Shown here in pieces: positions 17,606-26,348 of a stretch of DNA of 64,000 bases. Origin of the DNA: Shewanella zhangzhouensis. GTDB lineage: Bacteria; Pseudomonadota; Gammaproteobacteria; Enterobacterales; Shewanellaceae. The stretch covers positions 2,168,501-2,232,500 of the forward strand of contig NZ_CP080414.1 of assembly GCF_019457615.1 (NCBI RefSeq), in the 5' to 3' direction. Position 1 is the first letter of the stretch; each line of letters begins with the position of its first letter. The translations under genes and the position numbers were made by a program. The notes beneath the pieces were generated by a model. The model was not told the origin of the DNA, made no database searches, and saw only the letters and a program-made list of their open reading frames with translations.

Positions 17606-19201
17606 TTATTGGCTCTTGCCTTGAGGCAAAGTCATTATCCTGTTGTTACGGAACACGTTCAGTTCGCGTCCATCTGACAGTGCATCGCCCTCAACAGTCT
17701 CCTGGGTTACCCTTGACGGCGCAAACTGGGCAACAGCGGCAGCTGGACAACTGCCATCGAGTCGGTATTGAAGCGCTGCCGCCAGCATAGCTTCGGCAGG
17801 ATCGCCAAGCTGCTTGGTGAAATCGTCAGCCAGGTTACAGCCGTTGACTGGCTCGCCACTCAGAACCGGTGAGTTTCTCGGTTCAAAGCCGTCAGCATAG
17901 TCACCAAAGCCTTTGTCATTTTCACCGCGGAACTGGATGGAGAAATAGGTCGTACCGCAATTATCCGTAGGATAAAAACCATAAGGCTTACCACAGGTAC
18001 GGTTACCAATCTGCACGACATCCAGGTCAATGCCTCTGAGTCCGTTGATAATGGCTTCGGAGGCAGAGCAGGTGGCGGCTGTCGTTAATACAAATACCCG
18101 GCCCAGCCCCAGATAAGGGAGTGCTTGCCCCTGACTGTAAGAAAAGCCTACGCCGGTATTAATAAAGGGCATGGGCACCAGCGCCTGGCCAGTCACTGGG
18201 TTGGTGCTGGTGTGTTTGTCGTTGAAGGTAGTGTTTTCGAATATTTTGTTTGAGGTTCTGCTTGGCCCGGCAATCATATAGCCGAGCTGGCTGGCAATCG
18301 CGAGCAAACCACCACCGTTATAGCGCACGTCCAGCACCAAATCGGTTACGCCTTGCGCTTTGAGGGTATCGATGGCACTCACCAGTGCGCCTTCTGCGGT
18401 GGCGATGTGGCTATTGAACTGCAGATAGCCAACCTTGCCCGAAGTTGTCGTGATAGCTTTGACATTTTGCACCGGAACCTGTGTCACGGTATTGGCGGTC
18501 AACGACACGGTTCTCTCTGTGCCATTCATGTCACGAATTTTAAAGGTCGATGCCTTGCCTTTTTCTGTGGGGAAAAACGCGGCGTTTAACGCATCCACGT
18601 CGTTGCTGTAGACCACATCCACACCATTGGCCTCCAAAAACTCGGCACCGCGAAGAATTCCGGCATTGGCAGCCTGACTGCCGGGCTCGGTATAGGCGGC
18701 CACAATCTGCCGCGGAGGGGATGCTTTAAGCAGCTGGAACTCGACCCCATAGCCCAAAGATTCACCTGAGTTGGACAGCGCCTCCCATTCTTCTGTGGAC
18801 ATGGAACCATGGAATCTGTCTTTATAGGCACCGCTTGATGTCGTTTGGGTCGTTTTCAACTGGTCAAAATAGGCTTCAACTGTATTGAAGTTACTTGGAT
18901 TGTTATCTGGAACTTCGCTGTACCAGAGGTAGGTTTCATTGGTCCAGGAACGCAGCCACATCTTCTCATGGAGGGCGGTTCCGGTTTTATCACTGGTACC
19001 GCCACGGGGATTGGCGCAGAAATTTTTATAAACCCCGGCATCGGCAAAGGTTCCCTGTACCCAGGTGATGTCACCTGACGTACCGCCGTTATTGCCACCG
19101 GAACCTGTATCACCGGATGAAGAATCACCACCGCCCCCGGAGCAGGCTCCAAGGGTGAGCATCAGGGCAATTGCCACACTGCTTTTGCGTAGGTACAGCA
19201 T
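17606..19201 (-). CDS. S41-family peptidase, lipoprotein
   Basis: A 531-residue surface or periplasmic protease of the C-terminal-processing (tail-specific) family. The lipobox is LGAC near residue 20, followed by a Gly/Ser-rich linker. A PDZ-like region (GSQAANAGILRGAEFL) precedes the S41 core. The core shows DLVLDVRYNGGGLL and LTTAATCSASEAIINGL, where the serine of the TCSAS block is the likely nucleophile. ATG 19201 is chosen because AAGGAG lies eight bases upstream; a TTG six bases earlier is less likely. Substrate unknown. Confidence 0.85.
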   Translation of the reverse strand: MLYLRKSSVAIALMLTLGACSGGGGDSSSGDTGSGGNNGGTSGDITWVQGTFADAGVYKNFCANPRGGTSDKTGTALHEKMWLRSWTNETYLWYSEVPDNNPSNFNTVEAYFDQLKTTQTTSSGAYKDRFHGSMSTEEWEALSNSGESLGYGVEFQLLKASPPRQIVAAYTEPGSQAANAGILRGAEFLEANGVDVVYSNDVDALNAAFFPTEKGKASTFKIRDMNGTERTVSLTANTVTQVPVQNVKAITTTSGKVGYLQFNSHIATAEGALVSAIDTLKAQGVTDLVLDVRYNGGGLLAIASQLGYMIAGPSRTSNKIFENTTFNDKHTSTNPVTGQALVPMPFINTGVGFSYSQGQALPYLGLGRVFVLTTAATCSASEAIINGLRGIDLDVVQIGNRTCGKPYGFYPTDNCGTTYFSIQFRGENDKGFGDYADGFEPRNSPVLSGEPVNGCNLADDFTKQLGDPAEAMLAAALQYRLDGSCPAAAVAQFAPSRVTQETVEGDALSDGRELNVFRNNRIMTLPQGKSQ

Positions 19202-19238
19202 ATCCAAAACTCCTTTTTCGTATTAATGCCGATTAAAA

Positions 19239-19916
19239 TCAGCTGTTTATTTTGCTCATAATATCACTTATCAGTTGATGTGCCAGCTTACAATCCCGTT
19301 CAGGCAAACGCCCAATGCTGTCCTGCAGCCAGGGTCTGAGTTTGTCCTGTTCCGAGAGTCCAAGCAGGCCGGCAAGTTCTTGGGCTTTGTGTTTGAGGGA
19401 CTGTATCTGGCGCTCATCGGCGGCCCTGGCCTGCAGGCCAATTGTACGCTCAACACCAGTGAGGGCATAGGTATACACCATCACCGCCTGGCCAAGATTG
19501 AGTGATGGATAGTCACCGGCAAGGGGTACGTAACTGAAGAGATCGCACTGGGAGAGCTCCTGATTGGATAAGCCACTGGACTCCCGGCCGAACACCAACG
19601 CCATGGAAGGGGCGCCGGACTGCTTGAGGGTAGTGCCCAGTTCTTCAGGGGTGAGAAAAGTGCGGGGGCTGCCTCGCTCTCTGGCGGTCGTGGCGATGAG
19701 CAGGTCAAACTCTGCGCGCAGGTCATCGAAGGAGTCCAACACCCGCGCATTATCGAGTATTTCTGTCGCACCATGGGCAACCCAGCGCGCTTCATCCTCC
19801 AGATGTTGCTGGCTGCCAATTAAAATCAGTTGGGTAAATCCCATGGTTTTCATGGCCCGAGCCGCGGCGCCTACGTTTGCCGCGCGGGCAGGTTCTACAA
19901 GTACAACGGACAACAT
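19239..19916 (-). CDS. lasT: SpoU-family RNA 2'-O-methyltransferase, LasT/YjtD-like
   Basis: A 225-residue SPOUT methyltransferase. Motifs seen are EPARAANVGAAARAMKTMGF (motif 1), LVFGRESSGLSNQEL (motif 2) and YPSLNLGQAVMVY (motif 3), which form the SAM-binding trefoil knot. Alignment by eye is closest to E. coli LasT (YjtD), including WVAHGATEILDN and the C-terminal helical tail; TrmJ is a related alternative. The RNA substrate of LasT is not firmly known. Symbol given by resemblance. Confidence 0.8.
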   Translation of the reverse strand: MLSVVLVEPARAANVGAAARAMKTMGFTQLILIGSQQHLEDEARWVAHGATEILDNARVLDSFDDLRAEFDLLIATTARERGSPRTFLTPEELGTTLKQSGAPSMALVFGRESSGLSNQELSQCDLFSYVPLAGDYPSLNLGQAVMVYTYALTGVERTIGLQARAADERQIQSLKHKAQELAGLLGLSEQDKLRPWLQDSIGRLPERDCKLAHQLISDIMSKINS

Positions 19917-20158
19917 AACTACAAAACTCTCCAGTACAGCGTTATCTGGTGAAGAGTATATCGGTAAAGCCGTATGAGCCCGAGCCTTTTCAGTTCCTTA
20001 ACAAGGTTGATGCCGATAAACAGCAAAGACTGATGCCTGACGGGAAAGGTTTACTGCTTTCGATGCGTTATCCGGTTAAATTTCAGCCAAACTCCTTAGG
20101 GTATGACCTACGGTTATGTGCATAACTTAGTAGCCATAGTCAGTCATGAACATCTCCT

Positions 20159-20887
20159 ATGCCCGACAGCCAAATCACGCTCGTCAGAAGAAAGCCCCCC
20201 CTGGCAACGCTACTTAACATCGCCGGGATTGGGTGTCTTTTGGCGTTTGGAGCAGCCAAGTGGCATCAGGCAGCAGCGGGGGATTCAGCACTCGCTGAAG
20301 TTGACAGACAAATAGCTGACAGAAGCCTGAGTTCAGAGCCTTTGGTGTCGGGCGATACCTCACCAGCAACGACAGCGGCCATTTCTGGTGATGCAAACCC
20401 GGCAACGGATACGCAGCTTTCAACACCCGATATGTCCGATTGGTCGACTGCCCGTAAAAAAGGGTTTCATGAGTTATCGACCGCAATACCTTTGGGAAAA
20501 CTGACCATCAATGACATTTCCCTGGAGGTGGCCCTGTTTGATGGTGATTCAGAGCTCAATCTGAATAAGGGCGTGGCCCGGGTTCATCAGGGGGCCGCTT
20601 TGGGTGAGAGCGGTAATCTGGTGATTGCCGGTCACAGGGATTCCTTCTTTCGCAAATTAGGGCAGCTTGGGAAGGGCGCGGTGATAGACATCATGTCGAT
20701 AGATGGCGAGTTGCATCGCTATCAAATAACCGACTCCTGGATTTTGACTCCCAAAGATACCTGGGTGATGGCACCCGTCAGCACTGATGTGCTGACTCTG
20801 GTGACTTGCTATCCGTTTTATTTTGTAGGCAGCGCACCTCAGCGGTACATAGTGCGGGCCAAAAAAGTTTCCACCAACCAACACTAA
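20159..20887 (+). CDS. Class GN sortase
   Basis: A 242-residue cysteine transpeptidase of the Gram-negative sortase class. An N-terminal membrane anchor (about residues 17-33) precedes a Ser/Thr-rich linker and the sortase barrel. The catalytic triad can be read: His159 in VIAGHRDSF, Cys217 in TLVTCYPF and Arg229 in SAPQRYIVRA. The next gene, 10 bases downstream, encodes a small protein with an LPKTA sorting signal, so the two form an enzyme-substrate pair. Confidence 0.92.
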   Translation: MPDSQITLVRRKPPLATLLNIAGIGCLLAFGAAKWHQAAAGDSALAEVDRQIADRSLSSEPLVSGDTSPATTAAISGDANPATDTQLSTPDMSDWSTARKKGFHELSTAIPLGKLTINDISLEVALFDGDSELNLNKGVARVHQGAALGESGNLVIAGHRDSFFRKLGQLGKGAVIDIMSIDGELHRYQITDSWILTPKDTWVMAPVSTDVLTLVTCYPFYFVGSAPQRYIVRAKKVSTNQH

Positions 20888-20897
20888 GGAAATAACC

Positions 20898-21422
20898 ATG
20901 AAAAAAGCTCTCGCCGCTGGTCTTTTGGCCTTTGGTGCTGCCACTCCGGCACTTGCTGCCGACTGCAGTGACGTGGTTTGGCATCAGGATGTGCTTGCTC
21001 AATACCCCAGCGTTGCTAACGCTTGTCAGGATGTTATTGAGAAAGATGGCAAGCAGTACGTCAAGCTCAAAGCTGAATTTGTCCGTTACAGTGAGCCCCG
21101 TAAAGCTATGCTGGACGTTTATGAGTCCGATGGCTCCAAGCAGCGTCAAACGGTCGCCCTCAAGTCTGGTGCTACAGTGGATGCAGGAGGCAATCAGGTC
21201 GGCTGGGACGCACTGCCCCGTGGTTATGAGCTGGAGTTTTATGTCCCCAGCGACCGCTTTGAGGTGGATGAGGTGACTATGGTAACGCCCGTTGCGCCTG
21301 TGGCGCCTGAAACCCGCCCCGCCGAGTTGCCAAAAACAGCGTCTTGGGTGCCAGCACTTGGTGCCCTTGGTTTGGTGTTGCTGGCGCTTGGTCAGGTGTT
21401 TACCCGTCGCCGCCGCACTTAA
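20898..21422 (+). CDS. LPXTG-type sortase substrate, secreted small protein
   Basis: A 174-residue protein with a signal peptide (MKKALAAGLLAFGAATPALA), a mature domain of about 110 residues, a Pro/Val/Ala linker, and a complete sorting signal: LPKTA (21327-21341), a hydrophobic helix and the basic tail RRRRT. The single TGC codons (DCSD, NACQ) could form a disulphide. It is the likely target of the sortase upstream. Most class GN sortases I know of pair with a large VIT/VWA-domain protein, so this small partner is unusual. A terminator follows. Confidence 0.85.
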   Translation: MKKALAAGLLAFGAATPALAADCSDVVWHQDVLAQYPSVANACQDVIEKDGKQYVKLKAEFVRYSEPRKAMLDVYESDGSKQRQTVALKSGATVDAGGNQVGWDALPRGYELEFYVPSDRFEVDEVTMVTPVAPVAPETRPAELPKTASWVPALGALGLVLLALGQVFTRRRRT

Positions 21423-21442
21423 CGCGTGACGATAACGATAAA

Positions 21443-21469
21443 AAAGCCGCGCAAGCGCGGCTTTCTTTT
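21443..21469 (+). terminator. Terminator after the sortase unit
   Basis: AAAGCCGCGC (21443-21452) and GCGCGGCTTT (21455-21464) form a GC-rich stem, followed by a broken T-run. Confidence 0.82.
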
Positions 21470-21520
21470 ATCTGAACTGAACTGTTATCTGGCCAGACTA
21501 TTGGCTGATTCGGGCCAACA

Positions 21521-22078
21521 TCAGTTTTTAGAGGTGTTGAACACAGTGTCAGCGCGCCAGACCCGGTACTTCAGCTCCGCACCCTCCGGAATATAAAACA
21601 CCATCGGCAGCTTGCTGTTGTAGGCAAACTTGTAGTCACCTGGAATGTGCACAAAAGCTTCGGTCTTGGCTTTATCGAAGCAGGCCATCATGGTGCTTGG
21701 GCCCTCAGCAATTTCGGTGACTTCGTAGTAGTTATAACCCCACCCTTTGAGATCCCTGGTTTGCATCTCGCCTCTGAGGCCATGTTTGTTACAGTCCACC
21801 AGCTTGGTTTGGCCGATTTGGACTTCAACCATGTAATTACCTTCGTTCTCAAGCGCCGGTAAGGTGAGAATGTGCTGTACCATACCGGCAGCGGGGGCTG
21901 GAAACATTTTGCTGGCGTCCTGCGCCTGGTAATCGGCAGAGGTAAAATGCTGGGCGGTGATCATGTTTTGATTTACCCCGTCAGGATGCGCCGGTGATGT
22001 GGCGTGGGCAACCGAGAGGGTTGCCAGGGAGAATAGACCGGTCAACATCAGGTTTTTAACAGAAAAGGCTTTTTGCAT
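21521..22078 (-). CDS. eco: Ecotin, periplasmic serine-protease inhibitor
   Basis: A 185-residue secreted inhibitor of trypsin-fold proteases. The signal peptide ends near HATSPAHPDG. The conserved ecotin blocks are LKGWGYNYYEV, the reactive loop STMMAC with Met at P1, and YNSKLPMVFYIPEGAELKYRVWRAD. Two cysteines suit the family disulphide. Slightly longer than the E. coli protein at the N-terminus. Divergent from dmeF. Confidence 0.93.
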   Translation of the reverse strand: MQKAFSVKNLMLTGLFSLATLSVAHATSPAHPDGVNQNMITAQHFTSADYQAQDASKMFPAPAAGMVQHILTLPALENEGNYMVEVQIGQTKLVDCNKHGLRGEMQTRDLKGWGYNYYEVTEIAEGPSTMMACFDKAKTEAFVHIPGDYKFAYNSKLPMVFYIPEGAELKYRVWRADTVFNTSKN

Positions 22079-22235
22079 AATAGCTCCTTGGAAGGGGATA
22101 TCCCCAAAAAGTCATCGGGATTCATACCCGCTGTATTCCTGTAAACGAGGCTAATCCGAAAAAGGGTTAAAGCCCATGAAAAAAATTTATTTTCGCCTTT
22201 CGTGTTATGAATTGCCGGTTAATTCACGTTTCAAA

Positions 22236-22254
22236 TAGTTTGATGTTCAAACTA
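22236..22254. promoter_or_regulatory. Perfect palindrome upstream of dmeF, candidate MarR operator
   Basis: TAGTTTGA (22236-22243), spacer TGT, TCAAACTA (22247-22254), a perfect 8-bp-arm inverted repeat 50 bases before dmeF. Such A/T-rich 15-20-bp palindromes are typical MarR-family operators, and a MarR gene lies directly behind dmeF. The link is inferred. Confidence 0.5.
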
Positions 22255-22304
22255 ATTTAATTCACACTGAAAACACGCTAACGTTCACTCATCAATTACT
22301 CAAC

Positions 22305-23435
22305 ATGCCTTCGTCTATGAATGCCAAACCCTTTCACTCCGTTGCCAATTGGCAGCACAGTCATGACTTTTTCAAACACAACGATGCGGGTGAACGCAGC
22401 ACCCGGATAGTGCTGGTGCTGACACTGGTGACCATGGTAGCCGAAATTCTTGCCGGTACCGTGTATGGCTCTATGGCCCTGCTGGCTGACGGCTGGCATA
22501 TGGGCACCCATGCAGCGGCTTTCCTTATCACCCTGTTTGCATACCGCTATGCTCTGAAACATAAAGATGACCCGGCGTTTGCCTTTGGCACAGGTAAAGT
22601 CAGTGTACTCGGTGGCTTCGCCAGTGCCGTTGCATTGGGGTTGGTCGCGCTGATTATGGTGATAGAGTCTGCGGTGCGCTTGATATCGCCCCATCAAATT
22701 GCCTTTGATGAAGCCATTCTGGTGGCGATTATTGGCCTTTCGGTCAACCTGCTCAGCGCTTTTCTGCTGAAGGATCATCACCACCATCATCACCACGGGC
22801 ACCATCACGATGATGACCATGGGCACGAACACCATGACCATGAGGCTCATCTGCATCATGATGAAGATCATGGCCACGATCACGGGCATTCCCATTGTGA
22901 TCATAGCCATCATGATCACAGCCATCAGGGGACGAATCACCACGGCCATGAACATCATGATCATCAACATCAGCATCACGGGCACCACGACCACAACCTG
23001 CGTGCGGCCTATTTGCATGTGCTTGCCGATGCATTGACGTCCGTACTGGCCATTGGCGCCTTGCTTGCGGGTAAATTCTTCGGTTTGGGCTGGCTCGACC
23101 CGCTAATCGGCATACTCGGTGCCATCATTATCGGCCGCTGGGCTGTGGGGCTGGTTAAAGACACAGGTCCCTTGCTGCTCGATGCCGACAACAACGAAAA
23201 ATTACGGAAAAACGTGATTCGTCTGGTGGCCAGTGTGCCGGACCACGGGGTATCCGATTTGCATCTGTGGCGTATCAGTGCCGATCATCGTGCCTGTATC
23301 CTGGGGGTCGTGAGCCATCAACCCAAGTCCAGTGCCTATTTTGTTAAACGGCTTAAGGAAGAGTTGGGTCTGCATCATGTGACTGTGGAAGTGCATTGCT
23401 GTGACTGCGAAGTCAGGCCCTCATCCCGGGACTGA
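22305..23435 (+). CDS. dmeF: Cation diffusion facilitator, DmeF-type Co/Ni exporter
   Basis: Inner-membrane antiporter that exports divalent metal ions from the cytoplasm. Six transmembrane helices are visible, with metal-site motifs ADGWHMGTHAAA in helix 2 and HVLADALTSVLA in helix 5. Between helices 4 and 5 is an extreme His/Asp loop of about 75 residues (22776-22995), longer than in most CDF proteins. The C-terminal ferredoxin-like domain ends with VEVHCCDCEV, a Cys cluster. The DmeF call rests on FHSVANWQHSHDF at the N-terminus and on the loop. Confidence 0.88.
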   Translation: MPSSMNAKPFHSVANWQHSHDFFKHNDAGERSTRIVLVLTLVTMVAEILAGTVYGSMALLADGWHMGTHAAAFLITLFAYRYALKHKDDPAFAFGTGKVSVLGGFASAVALGLVALIMVIESAVRLISPHQIAFDEAILVAIIGLSVNLLSAFLLKDHHHHHHHGHHHDDDHGHEHHDHEAHLHHDEDHGHDHGHSHCDHSHHDHSHQGTNHHGHEHHDHQHQHHGHHDHNLRAAYLHVLADALTSVLAIGALLAGKFFGLGWLDPLIGILGAIIIGRWAVGLVKDTGPLLLDADNNEKLRKNVIRLVASVPDHGVSDLHLWRISADHRACILGVVSHQPKSSAYFVKRLKEELGLHHVTVEVHCCDCEVRPSSRD

Positions 23436-23515
23436 AACTCAGTTCGTATGTATGGCGCTGGGCCCACTGGTATTAGTTCGGCTCAGCGCCGTGATAAGAA
23501 GGAAGCCTTAACTAC

Positions 23516-23944
23516 ATGGATATCAATCAGGATTTAAATCGGGCTCTGGTGGAATTTTTTGAAGGCATGGCGGCCTGGGAGCATCAGTTGGTGGAAGGCA
23601 GTGGTTTACTGCTGCCGGTCATGCATACGCTGGAGCTGCTGGGACTATACGGCCCCATGAGGATGACGGATTTGGCGCACAAGCTCAGCATCAGTACCGG
23701 CACCCTTACAGCCCGCATCGATCGCATGGAGAAAGACGGGCTCGTCACCCGGATTGCCAATCCCGAAGACAGGCGCTCATTGTTGATTTCGCTCACTGAG
23801 CAGGGCGAGGTGCACTTTTCTACCCACGATAAGGCGCATCTTCATTTGACTGAAGATCTGATTGCAGCATTCAGCGCCGAAGATAAGCAAAACCTACTGG
23901 GCATGCTGGAGAAAATGAACCGCCATTTCCGAAATCCAGAATAG
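23516..23944 (+). CDS. MarR-family transcriptional regulator
   Basis: A 142-residue winged-helix regulator. The recognition region MTDLAHKLSISTGTLTARIDRMEKDGLV and the wing NPEDRRSLLISLTEQG (about residues 80-96) are typical. AAGAAGGAAG precedes the ATG. It starts 80 bp after dmeF; a short GC hairpin (GGCGCTG/CAGCGCC) lies between them. It may control dmeF through the palindrome at 22236-22254; the ligand is unknown. Confidence 0.88.
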   Translation: MDINQDLNRALVEFFEGMAAWEHQLVEGSGLLLPVMHTLELLGLYGPMRMTDLAHKLSISTGTLTARIDRMEKDGLVTRIANPEDRRSLLISLTEQGEVHFSTHDKAHLHLTEDLIAAFSAEDKQNLLGMLEKMNRHFRNPE

Positions 23945-24089
23945 CCCTGCGGTTTCGATTCGGCATACAGGCAGCACCAGGTAAAACATCTGTAACAGAC
24001 GCTTACACTTCATTCACAGGTAAAGTTGCCAAGCGGCGGAAAATCGCTAGTTTAGTGTCCTTGAAAACGTTTGTAACCAAGGACTCAAT

Positions 24090-26183
24090 ATGAACAAAAG
24101 GATACTGCTTCTTGGCGCAGCCTCATTGCTGGCTTTCAATGCTGTCGCTGAAGGGGAAGACCCCTTCATTTGGCTGGAAGATGTCGAGGGTGAAAAAGCG
24201 CTTGCCTGGGTCAAAACCCAAAACGATCGCTCCCTCGAAGAGCTCAAAGCCGTCCCCGGCTATAATGCGCTGGTGGACAATGCACTGGATATCCTCAATG
24301 ACAAGGCGCGTATTCCTTATGCGGGCCGCATTGGTGACTACCTTTATAACTTCTGGAAAGACGAAGCCAATCCCCGCGGCATCTATCGCCGCACTACCAT
24401 GGCGGAATACGTCAAAGACGCGCCCAAGTGGGAAACCGTGCTCGATATCGACGCCCTCGGTAAAGCCGAAGGGGTTAACTGGGTATTCAAGGGCATGGAC
24501 TGCCAATATCCAAAGAACGTGCGTTGCCTGGTGTCTTTGTCCCGCGGCGGCGCCGATGCGGTGGAAATTCGTGAGTTTGACCTCTCTAGCTTAAGTTTCG
24601 TCCCTGCCGACAAGCAGGGCTTCTTCCTGCCTGAAGCCAAGTCCAGCGTGAGCTGGATTGACGAAAATACCTTGTTTGTGGGCACCGATTTTGCCGAAGG
24701 CGATGCCTGGACCGATTCCGGCTATCCACGCAAGGTCAAAGTGTGGACCCGCGGCACCGACATTAAAGACGCCAAAGAAATCTATGCAGGCAACAAGGCA
24801 TCGGTGGCGGCATCCGGTTACGTGATGTGGGATGACAAAACGCCGCTTAAACTGGTCTCTGAAGCTGAAACCTTCTACGAAGCCAGCTACAAGGCGCTCC
24901 TTGATGGCAAGCTGGTGGATCTACCGCTGCCAAAGGATGCCGAACTCAAGGGTTTCTTTAACGGTGACATCTTTGTTGAGCTTAAAAGCGAGCTCAAGCA
25001 GGGGAGCAGCAGCTTCCCACAGGGCGCCATTGTTTACACCAAGGCCGACAAACTGCTGGCCGGTAAGCCTGAGTTTGCACTGTTTGTTAAACCCGACGCC
25101 AATTCATCCATCAGTCAGGTGACCTTTACCCGTAATGCGGTGCTGGTGAACTGGCTTGAAGACGTTAAGAGCAAGCTGGTGCGCTATCGTAAAGATGCCA
25201 AGGGCCAATGGCAGGGTGAAAACGTCGGTTTCCCAAGTAACGGCAGCATCAGCGTGTTCGACAGCAGTCGCGACAGAGACGATCTGTTTGTTACCTACAC
25301 CAGCTTTCTCGAACCATCGACCCTGTACAGTGTGAACGCCGAAAGTCTCAAGCGTGAGTCACTCAAGGCGATGCCTTCGCAGTTCGATGCATCAAAATTT
25401 GAAGCCAAACAGTATTTTGCTACCAGTAAAGACGGTACCAAGGTGCCTTACTTTGCCGTGATGGCCAAAGACATCAAGCTTAATGGCACCAACCCAACGC
25501 TGCTGTACGGCTATGGCGGTTTTGAAGTGTCGCTGCGTCCTTTCTACTCTGCCACCACAGGTAAGAACTGGCTCGAGCAGGGCGGCGTTTATGTGCTTGC
25601 CAACATTCGTGGCGGCGGTGAATACGGTCCTGGCTGGCACCAGGCTGCGCTGAAGGAAAACCGTCATAAGGCCTATGAAGACTTTGAAGCCATTGCTGAA
25701 GATCTGATTAAGCGCAAAATCACCTCGCCAAAACACCTGGGTATTCAGGGTGGCAGTAACGGCGGCCTGCTGATGGGCGCCGCCTTTACCCGCAGGCCGG
25801 ACCTTTATAATGCCGTGGTGTGTCAGGTGCCGCTTCTGGATATGAAGCGCTACAACAAATTGCTGGCCGGCGCCAGCTGGATGGGCGAGTATGGTAACCC
25901 GGATGTGGCTGCCGAGTGGGATTACATCAAAACCTTCTCGCCATACCATAACCTGCAGAAAGACACCCAATATCCAAAAGTGTTCTTCACCACCTCTACC
26001 CGTGACGACCGCGTGCACCCAGGCCATGCCCGTAAGATGGTGGCCAAGATGGAAGACATGGGTTACGAGGTGCTGTACTTCGAAAACATGGAAGGCGGCC
26101 ATGCCGGCGCTGCAGATAACAAACAAACTGCGGAACTAAATAGCCTGGCGTATGCCTACTTATTGAAGCAGCTTAAGTTGTAA
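24090..26183 (+). CDS. Prolyl oligopeptidase family (S9A) serine peptidase, secreted
   Basis: A 697-residue periplasmic peptidase that cleaves short peptides after proline. A signal peptide (MNKRILLLGAASLLAFNAVA) precedes an N-terminal seven-bladed propeller and a C-terminal alpha/beta-hydrolase domain. The triad is visible: Ser in IQGGSNGGLLMG, Asp in STRDDRVHPGHARKM and His in MEGGHAGAAD. YGYGGFEVSLRPFYS and NIRGGGEYGPGWHQAA are standard family blocks. A terminator follows. Confidence 0.93.
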   Translation: MNKRILLLGAASLLAFNAVAEGEDPFIWLEDVEGEKALAWVKTQNDRSLEELKAVPGYNALVDNALDILNDKARIPYAGRIGDYLYNFWKDEANPRGIYRRTTMAEYVKDAPKWETVLDIDALGKAEGVNWVFKGMDCQYPKNVRCLVSLSRGGADAVEIREFDLSSLSFVPADKQGFFLPEAKSSVSWIDENTLFVGTDFAEGDAWTDSGYPRKVKVWTRGTDIKDAKEIYAGNKASVAASGYVMWDDKTPLKLVSEAETFYEASYKALLDGKLVDLPLPKDAELKGFFNGDIFVELKSELKQGSSSFPQGAIVYTKADKLLAGKPEFALFVKPDANSSISQVTFTRNAVLVNWLEDVKSKLVRYRKDAKGQWQGENVGFPSNGSISVFDSSRDRDDLFVTYTSFLEPSTLYSVNAESLKRESLKAMPSQFDASKFEAKQYFATSKDGTKVPYFAVMAKDIKLNGTNPTLLYGYGGFEVSLRPFYSATTGKNWLEQGGVYVLANIRGGGEYGPGWHQAALKENRHKAYEDFEAIAEDLIKRKITSPKHLGIQGGSNGGLLMGAAFTRRPDLYNAVVCQVPLLDMKRYNKLLAGASWMGEYGNPDVAAEWDYIKTFSPYHNLQKDTQYPKVFFTTSTRDDRVHPGHARKMVAKMEDMGYEVLYFENMEGGHAGAADNKQTAELNSLAYAYLLKQLKL

Positions 26184-26211
26184 CAGCCAAGAACTGGCTG
26201 AGACCTTAACA

Positions 26212-26248
26212 AAACCACCGAGGCTGCTGCCGGCCCGGTGGTTTTTTT
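26212..26248 (+). terminator. Terminator after the prolyl oligopeptidase
   Basis: AAACCACCG (26212-26220) pairs with CGGTGGTTT (26236-26244) across a 15-base GC-rich loop, then a T-run. Confidence 0.85.
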
Positions 26249-26348
26249 ATTGGGCATCTGTCCTATAGGCTGAGACTTTTGTTTTATTTTCTAATGTCAT
26301 GTTTACAATAAGCTTACTTTTAAAGGGCTTTTTTGGGGGAAAATTAGT

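Noticed and set aside
22753..23034. Long open frames opposite and beside the dmeF His-rich loop
   Set aside because: They arise from CAT/GAT repeats read in other frames; the products are low-complexity shadows of dmeF.
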